Below, piece by piece: positions 7,111-16,667 of a stretch of DNA of 64,000 nucleotides; within the stretch, counting starts at the first letter, position 1, and the number at the start of each line of letters is the position of its first letter. Origin of the DNA: CAVVGZ01 sp963747965 (GTDB lineage: Bacteria > Chloroflexota > Anaerolineae > Anaerolineales > Anaerolineaceae); NCBI GenBank assembly GCA_963747965.1, contig CAVVGZ010000007.1, positions 806,001 to 870,000 of the forward strand. The letters run 5' to 3'. The position numbers and the translations under genes are program-made. A model generated the notes under the pieces. The model worked only from the letters and a program-made list of their open reading frames with translations. It did not search any database and had not been told where the DNA came from.

Positions 7111-9624
7111 TCATCCTCTGCGTTGATTTTTTTTGGGAGCCGGCCGGGTCGCTTTTGACCTGGCCGTTCTCTTTTTCTTTATTACAGGCTCACTTAACTT
7201 CAACATGGAGTCTTCAATCGGAGTAATTGAAATAACAGGATTATCCAAACGGGTTTCAAAAACCTGTTTCCCTGCTCTGTTCCTTTTGGTTTGCGGAATT
7301 ACATCAAGTCGGATGGATTTGGTAGCCGATTTTTTAAAATTCACCAATCCTTGGGTTGTATTTTTGCCAATCAGGATGCCTGCAAGATAATCGTCCTCGC
7401 TTAATCTACACGCAATTACCCCCTGCCCGTTACGCCCTTGCTGGCTTAATTCACTCTCATTAATTCTCCACCCCATGCCTCTGGCAGAGAGGAAAAACAA
7501 TTCTTGCTTTTCACCAAGGATGGCACCACCAATGACGTGATCCCCAGCCTGCAGCTTTATTCCTCCAACTCCAGCTGCAACCAACCCCATACTTCTGACT
7601 TCTTCTTCAGAGAAGCGGATCGCCATCCCCATTTTAGTTACCAGCAATATATCGGAAGTGCCGCCACTGATTAATAGACGAACAATTTGATCCCCGTTAT
7701 TTACCCTGGATAGTAGAAATGCCTGAGAAGATGGTCCTGGTAGTTCCTTTATTGATGATTTCTTCACCATTCCGGCAGCAGTAACAGACAGAATATAGTA
7801 CTCACGATCGAACTCTCCCCCGGTTGGTAATGCCGCTAAGGCTGAAATTTTTGATTGTCCTGGCATTGGAGCAATTTGTGTGTATGGGGCTCCTTCAGCA
7901 AATGCATCCGCTATTGGCAGCGATTCTACAGCATGGGCAAAAGTCTTGCCATCTTGTGCGCATACATAAATGGTATCGTGGGTATTAGTTGAAATCACAA
8001 ACTGCGGTGCTTCTGTCCCGCTCAAACGCGGCGGTTTCTCACCTGCAGTCCGGCTTATCTTATTATCCGAAGTAAACCCAACCCATACATTTTGCTGCGG
8101 AATCGCATCCCTGACGGTGAGAGGTGCATTTCCAGCTTCTTTTAATGAAATAATTTTCGATTTGCGTTGATCACCAAATTTCCCTTTCGTTTCCAAGAGT
8201 TCTTCTTCGACAACATGCCTGATTTTTCGGGGAGATTTCAGCAGAATTTCCAGCTCTTTGATGGTTTTTATTAAATCCTTATACTCTTCTTCTATCTTCT
8301 TTCTTTCCAAAGCAGCCAGGCGGCGCAAGGGCATATCCAATATGGCTTGGGTTTGTACATCACTAAGCTTGAATCGCTTTTTAAGCCTCGTACGCGCCGA
8401 TTCAACATCCGGTGAACTCCGGATGATTTGAATAATCTCATCCAGATTGCTTATAGCCAACCGTAAACCTTCCAAAATATGGGCGCGCTCTTTTGCCTTC
8501 TTAAGATCAAATTCACTTCTTCTTCGGACAACCTCAAAGCGATGTTCAGCAAATACTCGCAGAGCCTGCTTAAGGGAGAGCAGCCTCGGTTCACCATTTA
8601 CAAGCGCAAGGAGAATGATGCTAAACGTATCCTGCAAGGATGTTCGCCGGTACAGATCTCGAATGATTTGTTCAACATCGGCTCCCGACTTTAATTCAAT
8701 TACGATACGCATCCCCTGGCGGTCGGATTCGTCGCGCAAGTCAGCTATACCCTCCAATGAACCATCCCGCACAATATCAGCAATTTTGCTTATAAGCGAC
8801 GACTTATTCACCTGGTAGGGTAGCTCAGTGATAATTAGTTTGAATCTCCCACGCCCCATCTCTTCCTGATACACGCGGCCGCGGACTGTAATTCTTCCCC
8901 GCCCAGTCGCATAAGAGGATAACAATGCAGTCTGGTCATCACTCTCGAATATCAAACCACCGGTTGGAAAATCCGGACCTTTAATAAATTGCATAAGATC
9001 CTGAACCGATATATCATCCTGCTTATCCCAATTGCCAATCATGTAAACAAGGGCATCCACCACTTCTCCGAGGTTGTGCGGAGGAATACTGGTAGTCATA
9101 CCAACAGCGATCCCGGATCCGCCATTAACCAATAAATTTGGGATTGCAGACGGCAGCACAACTGGTTCATCCAGACTATCATCAAAATTTCGCACAAAAT
9201 CTACCGTATCACGGTCCAGTTGGGATAATTCTTCGGCAGCATAATTCGTCAATCTCGCTTCCGTATAACGCATGGCTGCTGGTGGATCTCCATCAACGCT
9301 TCCAAAATTTCCCTGGCCATCCACCAGGGCATAACGCATGGTAAAATCTTGGGCCAGCCTGGCCATCGCTTCGTACACTGCCATATCGCCATGAGGGTGG
9401 TATTTACCAAGCACCTCACCGACTATCCTGGCTGACTTCTTAAAGTCCGTACCCGGACCAATATTCATGTCATGCATGGCATAAAGAATTCTACGCTGGA
9501 CAGGTTTTAGGCCATCCCTGGCATCGGGCAGTGCACGTGATACGATGACACTCATCGCATAATCGAGATATGATTGCTGCATCTCATCATCAATATTTAC
9601 TTTTCTTATATAACCGATTTCCAT
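7111..9624 (-). CDS. gyrA: Type IIA topoisomerase subunit A (GyrA/ParC-like), lacking a recognisable GyrA box
   Basis: The DNA-cleaving subunit of a type IIA topoisomerase (837 residues). The start is ATG 9624, which has GGAG six bases upstream; the 14 codons before it are untypical. Key features are RALPDARDGLKPVQRRILYAM, GKYHPHGDMAVYEAMARLAQ and MRYTEARL with the catalytic tyrosine at about residue 120, then the tower and coiled-coil (YKDLIKTIKELEILLKSP) and a C-terminal pinwheel of about six blades ending in a Lys/Arg-rich tail. The canonical GyrA box (QRRGGKG) is not found. At its expected place, after the NKISR strand, the sequence reads EKPPRLSGTEAP. That leaves open topoisomerase IV (ParC) or a divergent gyrase. 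No gyrB/parE partner is in view. Confidence 0.88.
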   Translation of the reverse strand: MEIGYIRKVNIDDEMQQSYLDYAMSVIVSRALPDARDGLKPVQRRILYAMHDMNIGPGTDFKKSARIVGEVLGKYHPHGDMAVYEAMARLAQDFTMRYALVDGQGNFGSVDGDPPAAMRYTEARLTNYAAEELSQLDRDTVDFVRNFDDSLDEPVVLPSAIPNLLVNGGSGIAVGMTTSIPPHNLGEVVDALVYMIGNWDKQDDISVQDLMQFIKGPDFPTGGLIFESDDQTALLSSYATGRGRITVRGRVYQEEMGRGRFKLIITELPYQVNKSSLISKIADIVRDGSLEGIADLRDESDRQGMRIVIELKSGADVEQIIRDLYRRTSLQDTFSIILLALVNGEPRLLSLKQALRVFAEHRFEVVRRRSEFDLKKAKERAHILEGLRLAISNLDEIIQIIRSSPDVESARTRLKKRFKLSDVQTQAILDMPLRRLAALERKKIEEEYKDLIKTIKELEILLKSPRKIRHVVEEELLETKGKFGDQRKSKIISLKEAGNAPLTVRDAIPQQNVWVGFTSDNKISRTAGEKPPRLSGTEAPQFVISTNTHDTIYVCAQDGKTFAHAVESLPIADAFAEGAPYTQIAPMPGQSKISALAALPTGGEFDREYYILSVTAAGMVKKSSIKELPGPSSQAFLLSRVNNGDQIVRLLISGGTSDILLVTKMGMAIRFSEEEVRSMGLVAAGVGGIKLQAGDHVIGGAILGEKQELFFLSARGMGWRINESELSQQGRNGQGVIACRLSEDDYLAGILIGKNTTQGLVNFKKSATKSIRLDVIPQTKRNRAGKQVFETRLDNPVISITPIEDSMLKLSEPVIKKKRTARSKATRPAPKKNQRRG

Positions 9625-9714
9625 GCGTATCTCCTTTTTTACTATTCGCCAGAGCAATATACCCAACTATAGAATACCAACAAAAAGCTTGAACAACAAA
9701 TTCATTATAAAATG

Positions 9715-9752
9715 ACAAAAAAAAGCGTGAAGCCAACTCATGACTTCACGCT
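9715..9752 (-). terminator. Intrinsic terminator after rpoC
   Basis: A 9-bp perfect stem AGCGTGAAG/CTTCACGCT (9724-9732 with 9744-9752) with an 11-base loop. On the minus strand it is followed by a run of eight T (the A run 9717-9724). It lies 30 bases downstream of the rpoC stop. Confidence 0.85.
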
Positions 9753-9781
9753 ATTAGATTGTACCTCCGGGTAAGATTTTT

Positions 9782-12700
9782 TTATTCGTTGTCCAGCAGC
9801 TCAGGTAAATCCACCAGGCTGTCCACAATTTCCTCTCCTTCACGTCCCGGCATGGTTAAACCGTTCAGGCGGGTTTGATCAAAACCAGTTCCCGCCGGGA
9901 TTAGCTTTCCAATGATCACGTTTTCCTTTAGTCCATACAATGGATCTTCCGTACCCGCTATTGCGGCACTAGCCAGCACTTTAATCGTATGCTGGAAAGA
10001 AGACGCTGAAAGGAATGAATCGGTACTGAGAGAAGCCTTTGTAACTCCTAAAAGTATCTCACTATATTTTGCGGGTTGTTTACCTTCTGAAATGAGGTGT
10101 TCATTTACCTGGCGGATTTCTAACCGATCAACCGGATCCATCGGTAAATATTTTGAATCTCCTGGACGGATAACTTGAACTTTTCCAAGCATTTTTCGGA
10201 TAATAACCTCGAAATGTTTGTCATTAATATTTTGTCCTTGAGCCCGGTAAACTTTTTGGATTTCCGTCAGCAGGTACTTTTGGCTGGCATCGCGTCCCTT
10301 GATGCGCAAAACAGTATGGGGATTGAGCGATCCTTCTGTTAATGGCTCCCCTGCTTCCACGTGATCCCCATCTTTTATAAGGAGCCGGGAGGTTGGGGGG
10401 ATATCTTCCTCTAATGATTCCTTTATCTCGTAGGAAACAATCACTTTCTGCCCTTCAATCCTTACTCGTCCGGCATTTTGGGTTGTAATGGTAGCCTCAC
10501 CTAAGGTGGCAATAACACCCCCTGTACTCACTTTATCTTCATCTTTTACAGAAATTACCCACTCTTCGGGTATTTCAAAAATATCACTTCTCATCTCACT
10601 TTGTTCAATCCTGACAACACGCTGATCGCTGTACTTATCTGATTGAATCACGTGTGCAACACCGGAGATACGGGTGATTACGGCTTCGCCTTTAGGCATT
10701 CTCCGGGCTTCAAACAACTCTTCAACTCGAGGCAAACCAGTCGTGATGTCACCACCGGCTGCAACACCACCGGTATGGAACGTGCGCAGGGTTAATTGTG
10801 TTCCCGGCTCACCAATTGATTGCGCTGCAACAATTCCAACAGCAGAACCAAGTTCCACCATTTTTCCACGGCCAAGATCCATGCCATAGCATTTTGCGCA
10901 CATCCCCTGAAGAAGTCCGCAGGTTAGTGGAGATCTTACAAAAACCTCTTCTATACCAGTATTAAGGATTCGACGGACTGAGTTGTGATCCAGGACTTCG
11001 TCACGATCCAAAAGTACTTCTCCGGTGCTTGGATCAACAATCCTTGCCGCTGAAAGGCGCCCATACAACCTTGATTCCAGCGATTGTCCGGCTATATCGT
11101 CGGTTTTACGGATCCAAATTCCTTCGGAGGTTCCGCAGTCGAGTTCGTTAATAATGACATCCTGGGCGATATCCACCAGACGTCTGGTAAGATAGCCAGC
11201 GTCAGCGGTTCTCAAAGCCGTATCTGCCAGGCCTTTTCTTGCACCATGGGTGGAAATGAAGTATTCCAGTGCGTTCAAGCCTTCTCGGAAGTTCGATTGG
11301 ATCGGCAGCCGGATAATACGACCGGCTGGATCTGCCATGAGACCGCGCATTCCAGCCAGCTGGGAAATTGGTCCAAAACCGCCTTTAGTGGCGCCGGAGT
11401 TCGCCATTGTGGCTAGATTTCCGACCGGGTCCATAAAAATTTTGACTGCCTCTGCCACGTCTTTTGTAGTTTTTTGCCAGATTTCAATGACACGTTCGTT
11501 GCGTTCCTGGTCAGTTAATAAACCGCGGCGGAAATCGCGATTAATAATTTCTACTTCTTTCTGGGAATTCGCTAGAATTTCCTGTTTCTGCGGCGGTATG
11601 GTAATGTCTGCAACTGCAATGGTTGATCCGGATTTCATTGCATACTCAAATCCCAGATCTTTTACTTTATCGGCCACGCTTGTAGTAACGTCGGTTCCCA
11701 TTATTTCCAGAACGTCAGCGATCAGGTCTTTCACACCACCCTTATCAAGAACACGGTTTACAAACTGAACTTCTTCTGGGAGAATGCGGTTAAATATCAC
11801 TCTGCCAACAGTTGTATCCACAATCTGTTTTCTTGGAGTGTGTAAACGAACCCGTTTTTCGTCATACCAGGTTTCGACACTGACCTTTATTTTGGCATGG
11901 ATATTAATTTGATCCAGAGCATAAGCCAGTTCAACTTCGTCCAGATTAGCAAATATTTTTCCATCCCCATCCAGTTTCTTGTTTGATTCCATGGTGAGAT
12001 AATAAACACCCAGAACCATATCCTTTGAAGGCGTGATGATAGGTTCTCCATCAGCCGGTTTCAGTAGATTCTTTGCGGATAGCATTAAATTACGTGCTTC
12101 CCATACAGCCTTGTCTGATAATGGTACATGAACGGCCATCTGGTCACCATCAAAGTCCGCATTAAATGCAGTCGTAACCAAGGGGTGCAATTGAATGGCA
12201 CTACCCTCAATTAGAACCGGTTCAAATGCTTGGATACCAAGACGGTGAAGAGTTGGAGCACGGTTCAGTAAAACAGGTCTTTCTTTGATTACTTCTTCAA
12301 GGACTTCCCAAACTTCAGGGCGGTTGCGTTCTATAAACCGCCGGGCGCCTTTAACATTGGCTGCATATGTATGTTGAACCAGTCTGGCGATAACAAATGG
12401 ACGGAATAATTCTAAAGCCATTGATTTTGGCAGACCACACTGGTAGAGCTTAAGGTTAGGTCCAACTACAATAACCGAACGGCCCGAATAATCCACCCGC
12501 TTTCCAAGCAAGTTACGGCGGAAACGGCCTTTTTTGCCTTTTAGCATATCGCTTAAGGATTTCAACTCTCTCCTGCCTCGCCTCGATAATGCCTTGCCGC
12601 GCTGCGAATTATCAATAAGTGAATCTACTGCTTCCTGAAGCATACGTTTTTCGTTGCGCACAATTACATCCGGTGCCCCAAGCTCCAACAACCTTTTTAG

Positions 12701-14035
12701 ACGGTTGTTGCGGTTAATTACACGCCGGTAAAGATCATTTAAATCCGAAGTGGCAAAACGCCCTCCATCTAACTGGACCATTGGACGTAAATCCGGGGGG
12801 ATTACAGGTAAAACTTCCAGTATCATCCATTCCGGACTGTTACCAGACCGGCGGAAAGCTTCGACAACCTTTAGACGTGTTGTAGCTTTTTTTCGTTTTT
12901 GTTTACTTCGGGTTGTTCGTACCTCATGCCACAAATCCTCAGAAAGTTTGTCCAGGTCAATCCTTCCAAGAATATCATGAAACGCTTCTGCACCCATATC
13001 TGCCCGGAAGACCTGTCCCCAGCGTGATTTTAGTTCCCGGTAGCGGCTTTCACTCAGGAACGTAAATGGCTTTAACTCATGCAATTCATCCCTCATGTAT
13101 GAGTTCTGGTTTTGCGAATCCTCAGATTGAACTTCTAACTGGTTGCGCAGATTTTCCATACGTTCTTCGGCTTCAGCGCGCAATGTCGTTTTTTGAAGAT
13201 CAATTTCATCCAGTTCACGGCGTATTTGTTCCCGTAGTTCATTCTCGATAGCTTCCAGGCTTTCTTTAACAATTTTCTGAACTTTGGTAATATGCCTGTT
13301 TTGGATAGTTTCGCCTGCTTCGGCAATTACTGTTTTAGCCGAATCAAATATGATTTCCTTTCGAATCGCTTTTCCCTGATTATCTTGTAGTTGACGTTCA
13401 AGAGTTTGACCTTCCTGAATGACAGGCTCTAAACGGGAGGCAACATCTTCGTCTGCTCTGGATTTAATATCTTCCCTTTTTGATTCCAAAGCGGAGATTT
13501 TTTGGTCACGTTCTTGTTTTACCTCGAGGATACGGGAATTTATTTGGCTTGCAAATTCCCGTTCTGAAACGCTCATTTCATCTTCCAGCCGTCTTAAGGC
13601 TTTTTGCCTGGCTTCTTCATCGACATAGGTAATGATATATTGGGCAAAATAAAGAACCCTGTCAAGATTTCTACGGGATAAATCCAATAATAAGCCCAAA
13701 TAGGAAGGAATTCTGCGGGTATACCAGATATGTGCTACTGGACTTGCCAGTTCAATATGTCCCATTCTTTCCCGCCTTACCGAAGAACGGGTAACTTCCA
13801 CTCCACACTTATCGCAAATTATTCCTTTGTATCTTGGATTTTTATATTTTCCACAGTAACATTGCCAATCGCGCGTTGGACCAAAAATCGCCTCACAAAA
13901 CAAACCATCTTTTTCTGGTCTTAATCTTCTGTAGTTGATTGTCTCAGGTTTCAGGACTTCACCATACGACCAACTTCGAATCGTTTCTGGAGAGGCAAGA
14001 CTGATACGTAAAGCTACCAACCCTTTCGTTTCCAC
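9782..14035 (-). CDS. rpoC: DNA-directed RNA polymerase subunit beta'
   Basis: The largest RNA polymerase subunit (1417 residues). The N-terminal zinc site is visible as CYCGKYKNPRYKGIICDKC (Cys59, 61, 74, 77). The catalytic magnesium loop NADFDGDQ is at residues 625-632. The bridge helix/trigger-loop region contains GARKGLADTALRTADAGYLTRRL, and a second cysteine cluster ends in CGLLQGMCAKCYG. Between about residues 137 and 318 is a very charged coiled-coil insertion not present in the Escherichia coli protein. The gene directly upstream on the strand is a histidine kinase, not rpoB, so the usual rpoB-rpoC pair is not seen here. A stem-loop lies in the 145-base leader, and a strong terminator follows. 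Confidence 0.97.
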   Translation of the reverse strand: METKGLVALRISLASPETIRSWSYGEVLKPETINYRRLRPEKDGLFCEAIFGPTRDWQCYCGKYKNPRYKGIICDKCGVEVTRSSVRRERMGHIELASPVAHIWYTRRIPSYLGLLLDLSRRNLDRVLYFAQYIITYVDEEARQKALRRLEDEMSVSEREFASQINSRILEVKQERDQKISALESKREDIKSRADEDVASRLEPVIQEGQTLERQLQDNQGKAIRKEIIFDSAKTVIAEAGETIQNRHITKVQKIVKESLEAIENELREQIRRELDEIDLQKTTLRAEAEERMENLRNQLEVQSEDSQNQNSYMRDELHELKPFTFLSESRYRELKSRWGQVFRADMGAEAFHDILGRIDLDKLSEDLWHEVRTTRSKQKRKKATTRLKVVEAFRRSGNSPEWMILEVLPVIPPDLRPMVQLDGGRFATSDLNDLYRRVINRNNRLKRLLELGAPDVIVRNEKRMLQEAVDSLIDNSQRGKALSRRGRRELKSLSDMLKGKKGRFRRNLLGKRVDYSGRSVIVVGPNLKLYQCGLPKSMALELFRPFVIARLVQHTYAANVKGARRFIERNRPEVWEVLEEVIKERPVLLNRAPTLHRLGIQAFEPVLIEGSAIQLHPLVTTAFNADFDGDQMAVHVPLSDKAVWEARNLMLSAKNLLKPADGEPIITPSKDMVLGVYYLTMESNKKLDGDGKIFANLDEVELAYALDQINIHAKIKVSVETWYDEKRVRLHTPRKQIVDTTVGRVIFNRILPEEVQFVNRVLDKGGVKDLIADVLEIMGTDVTTSVADKVKDLGFEYAMKSGSTIAVADITIPPQKQEILANSQKEVEIINRDFRRGLLTDQERNERVIEIWQKTTKDVAEAVKIFMDPVGNLATMANSGATKGGFGPISQLAGMRGLMADPAGRIIRLPIQSNFREGLNALEYFISTHGARKGLADTALRTADAGYLTRRLVDIAQDVIINELDCGTSEGIWIRKTDDIAGQSLESRLYGRLSAARIVDPSTGEVLLDRDEVLDHNSVRRILNTGIEEVFVRSPLTCGLLQGMCAKCYGMDLGRGKMVELGSAVGIVAAQSIGEPGTQLTLRTFHTGGVAAGGDITTGLPRVEELFEARRMPKGEAVITRISGVAHVIQSDKYSDQRVVRIEQSEMRSDIFEIPEEWVISVKDEDKVSTGGVIATLGEATITTQNAGRVRIEGQKVIVSYEIKESLEEDIPPTSRLLIKDGDHVEAGEPLTEGSLNPHTVLRIKGRDASQKYLLTEIQKVYRAQGQNINDKHFEVIIRKMLGKVQVIRPGDSKYLPMDPVDRLEIRQVNEHLISEGKQPAKYSEILLGVTKASLSTDSFLSASSFQHTIKVLASAAIAGTEDPLYGLKENVIIGKLIPAGTGFDQTRLNGLTMPGREGEEIVDSLVDLPELLDNE

Positions 14036-14074
14036 TAATAAGCCTCCTAAATTATGCTCAAAGTGCGTAAATTA

Positions 14075-14100
14075 TGCACAGGGCTTTCTCTTCCTGTGCA
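14075..14100 (-). terminator. Stem-loop between histidine kinase and rpoC
   Basis: TGCACAGG (14075-14082) pairs with CCTGTGCA (14093-14100) across a 10-base loop. On the minus strand the following bases are AT-rich but lack a clean T run. It may be a weak terminator of the kinase operon or a leader hairpin of rpoC. Confidence 0.4.
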
Positions 14101-14180
14101 AACACTATTTTCGGAAATTCTATATTAACCAAACGATTATTATATCACAATTATTAAGGAGAACAGATTGTTCTTTGGAA

Positions 14181-16667
14181 TTAATTTACTTTCCCTGTTT
14201 TTTGGGTATGTTGTTGCATGGGAATCTCGAAATAAAAAACACTGCCCTTTCCCAACTGGCTGACTGCCCAAACTCTCCCGTTGTGCCGTTGAGCGATCGA
14301 TTTTACAATCGCCAAACCCAGACCTGTCCCCCTGTATTCCTGGTTATCTTTCATACCAACTTCGTAAAATTTTTCGAATATGTGGGAAATATCCAACGGA
14401 GCAATGCCTATACCAGTATCAACAATTTCAAAAAGTATATTCGATTCATTTTTCCTGAAACGCATCAATATCTTCCCATTTACCTGGGTAAATTTGATAG
14501 CATTCTCAAGCAGATTGAATAACGCCTGCTGAATTAAAGTAGTATCGACCTCCAGGATTAATGGCTGGGTTTCTGGAATATCCAGGGTGAAATTTATTTT
14601 CTTTTGATTGATTTGTGGCTGCAAGATGTTTACAACTGTTTTTACAATCTCATCAGCCTGAACTTGTTCCAACTTTAATCCAATTCCATCCTCTATCCTG
14701 TTTATATCCAATAGGTTTCCGACCAGCTTTGTCATACTATCTGTTATGACAACTATTTTATTGGCATAACCTTTCTGCTGCTCATTTAAATCTCCAACCA
14801 TCTGGAGCATGGAAGCGTATCCCCTTACCAGGCTCAATGGCGAACGCAAATCATGGCTGACTGTGGAGACGAATTCGGTTTTTAGCTGATCTCCTTCTTT
14901 ATCGGGCGTTATATCTCTTAGAATTCCGATTTTTCCTGCAGGGGTATTCTTGATGGATACTGGAGATATACTAACCCGGTAGCTTTTTCCTTCCTTGAGG
15001 ATAATCTCCTCAAAGATATCCTTATCTTCAATCGGGCGGCCAAATAAATCAAGAAGTTTCTGATTTTGAATAACCTCATGGATAAATTTCCCCGAATTTG
15101 GCTCTTTGGAAATGAAGCTTAATTGGGAAGCAGCCGAATTTATTAGTACCAAACGTAGCTGCTCATCAACATAAAGTATCGGGTCTGGCACTGAGTCGAG
15201 TATTGCCTTTAATTTTTGCCCGGCCTGTTCAGTTAATTCAAATAATTTTCCTCTTGATACTGCAATAGCTGCCTGGTTTGCCAGGGTTTGCAGATAGTTG
15301 GTTTCTTCCCCGGAAAATGATGTTGGATTTTCATAGATTAGATAAAATACACCAAAATATTGTTTTCCCTGGTGAATAGAAAACGCAATGATTGCACCAG
15401 GCGCTTTTTGTCCCTCAAGAATTTTAATTATCCGATTTCGTGCAAAATCCTCGATCACCAGGTGATCCTTTCCCTTCATCAAGCTAAATAACTGGTCATC
15501 GAGGTAATCGTAAATATTGGCTTGGTTACCCAGGAAGAAGGTGGAAAACTTCTCCTCCGGGGATATTGAAATTTTTTCATTTGCTATTACAATTCTTGCA
15601 GAAGCCGATTTCCTTTCCAGGGATACTTCCAGGATTTGTGAAATAGCTAATTCTGTATCCAATTTGGCTGCAATTACTTGCGAGACCATAAATAAACTGC
15701 TTAATTCTTCCACCCTGGCTTTTAAATCCAACCGCATTAATTCAAAGGCTTGTGCTAACGGGCCGAAATCCTCATTACGATTGTAATCTTTTGAATAATT
15801 AATGGTTTCCAGAGGTGTCATTGCTGTTTCCTGGAACGTCCTTTTTACCGATCCGTTGATGTTTTTTAGACTTACCCTAAATATAATAAACGTTAGGATT
15901 GAAATAAAAATACTTAATCCAATCAATGGCAGGGAAATGGATATTGCCAGTTCCGCTGCCCGGGAGAAAGGCATTGAAAGCAAGACAGACCAGGATTTTC
16001 CAATTGTCGGGTAGAAATAATACATGTTTCTAATCCCATCAGGGGAATATCCATCGAAAAACCGTTTCTCTTCCGGGAGAATATCGGGGAATTCTTTCAC
16101 CAGCATGGAGGGATTGGAGTGATAAATAATACGTTTATCATCATCCAATATGATCCCCATTCCCCCACCCTCCCGAATTGAATTGAGAACCTGGGTAGCA
16201 GGCTGGGAAAATGGATTTGAAACCAAATCTGTGCGTCCGGCTATCACACCAGAAAAATCCCCGTTCTCATTTGATAAAGCAGCTACCAATAATATGCCGG
16301 CGACCTCACCTTCTTGCGCAGGCGGAATGGTAATCACCTGAATTGGCGCTCCTTTAGATGCCAACTCGAAAGCTTGCGTGTCCTTCTGAAGCGTTTTAAG
16401 AACGCGATTTGCATTTTCTGGATGTCCGGCAACATAATTTCCTTCTTCGTCAACAAAAACGAGTTGTTGGAAGTAGGGCACCTCGCTTAATTTTTTTTCA
16501 AGAAAAATCGTTTTATCTTCAGGTGATTCTATCCAAATCACATCTTCAGCGATTCCGGAAAGCAAGGTTTGGCCGGTTTCAAGAAAATAAGGCAGGCTTT
16601 CTCCGATTACTCTGGCCGAGCTATCCAACCTGTCCACAATCATGCTTCTAGCAGCCTTAACTGCCAC
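14181..16667 (-). CDS. Sensor histidine kinase, main fragment (Cache-like, GAF, PAS, HisKA, HATPase)
   Basis: The C-terminal 828 residues of a membrane sensor kinase. After the tail of a membrane helix comes an extracellular Cache-like region (about 20-235), a second membrane segment (ISISLPLIGLSIFISILTFI), a HAMP-like linker, a GAF domain (about 330-480), and a PAS domain (LILYVDEQLRLVLINSAAS). HisKA follows with VSHDLRSPLSLVRGY (His605 by codon count), then a HATPase domain with N (FNLLENAIKFT), G1 (VDTGIGIAP), F (FEKFYE) and G2 (GTGLGLAIVKS) boxes. The frame upstream of the nominal start reads through the hydrophobic end of the preceding gene, so both are probably one protein broken by a frameshift. 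No response regulator is adjacent, so the partner is unknown. Confidence 0.85.
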   Translation of the reverse strand: MAVKAARSMIVDRLDSSARVIGESLPYFLETGQTLLSGIAEDVIWIESPEDKTIFLEKKLSEVPYFQQLVFVDEEGNYVAGHPENANRVLKTLQKDTQAFELASKGAPIQVITIPPAQEGEVAGILLVAALSNENGDFSGVIAGRTDLVSNPFSQPATQVLNSIREGGGMGIILDDDKRIIYHSNPSMLVKEFPDILPEEKRFFDGYSPDGIRNMYYFYPTIGKSWSVLLSMPFSRAAELAISISLPLIGLSIFISILTFIIFRVSLKNINGSVKRTFQETAMTPLETINYSKDYNRNEDFGPLAQAFELMRLDLKARVEELSSLFMVSQVIAAKLDTELAISQILEVSLERKSASARIVIANEKISISPEEKFSTFFLGNQANIYDYLDDQLFSLMKGKDHLVIEDFARNRIIKILEGQKAPGAIIAFSIHQGKQYFGVFYLIYENPTSFSGEETNYLQTLANQAAIAVSRGKLFELTEQAGQKLKAILDSVPDPILYVDEQLRLVLINSAASQLSFISKEPNSGKFIHEVIQNQKLLDLFGRPIEDKDIFEEIILKEGKSYRVSISPVSIKNTPAGKIGILRDITPDKEGDQLKTEFVSTVSHDLRSPLSLVRGYASMLQMVGDLNEQQKGYANKIVVITDSMTKLVGNLLDINRIEDGIGLKLEQVQADEIVKTVVNILQPQINQKKINFTLDIPETQPLILEVDTTLIQQALFNLLENAIKFTQVNGKILMRFRKNESNILFEIVDTGIGIAPLDISHIFEKFYEVGMKDNQEYRGTGLGLAIVKSIAQRHNGRVWAVSQLGKGSVFYFEIPMQQHTQKTGKVN

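Noticed and set aside
13135..13326. Open frame of 63 codons opposite the coiled-coil of rpoC, and other antisense frames in rpoC and uvrA
   Set aside because: They are shadows of strongly supported coding sequences, lacking Shine-Dalgarno sites or family motifs.
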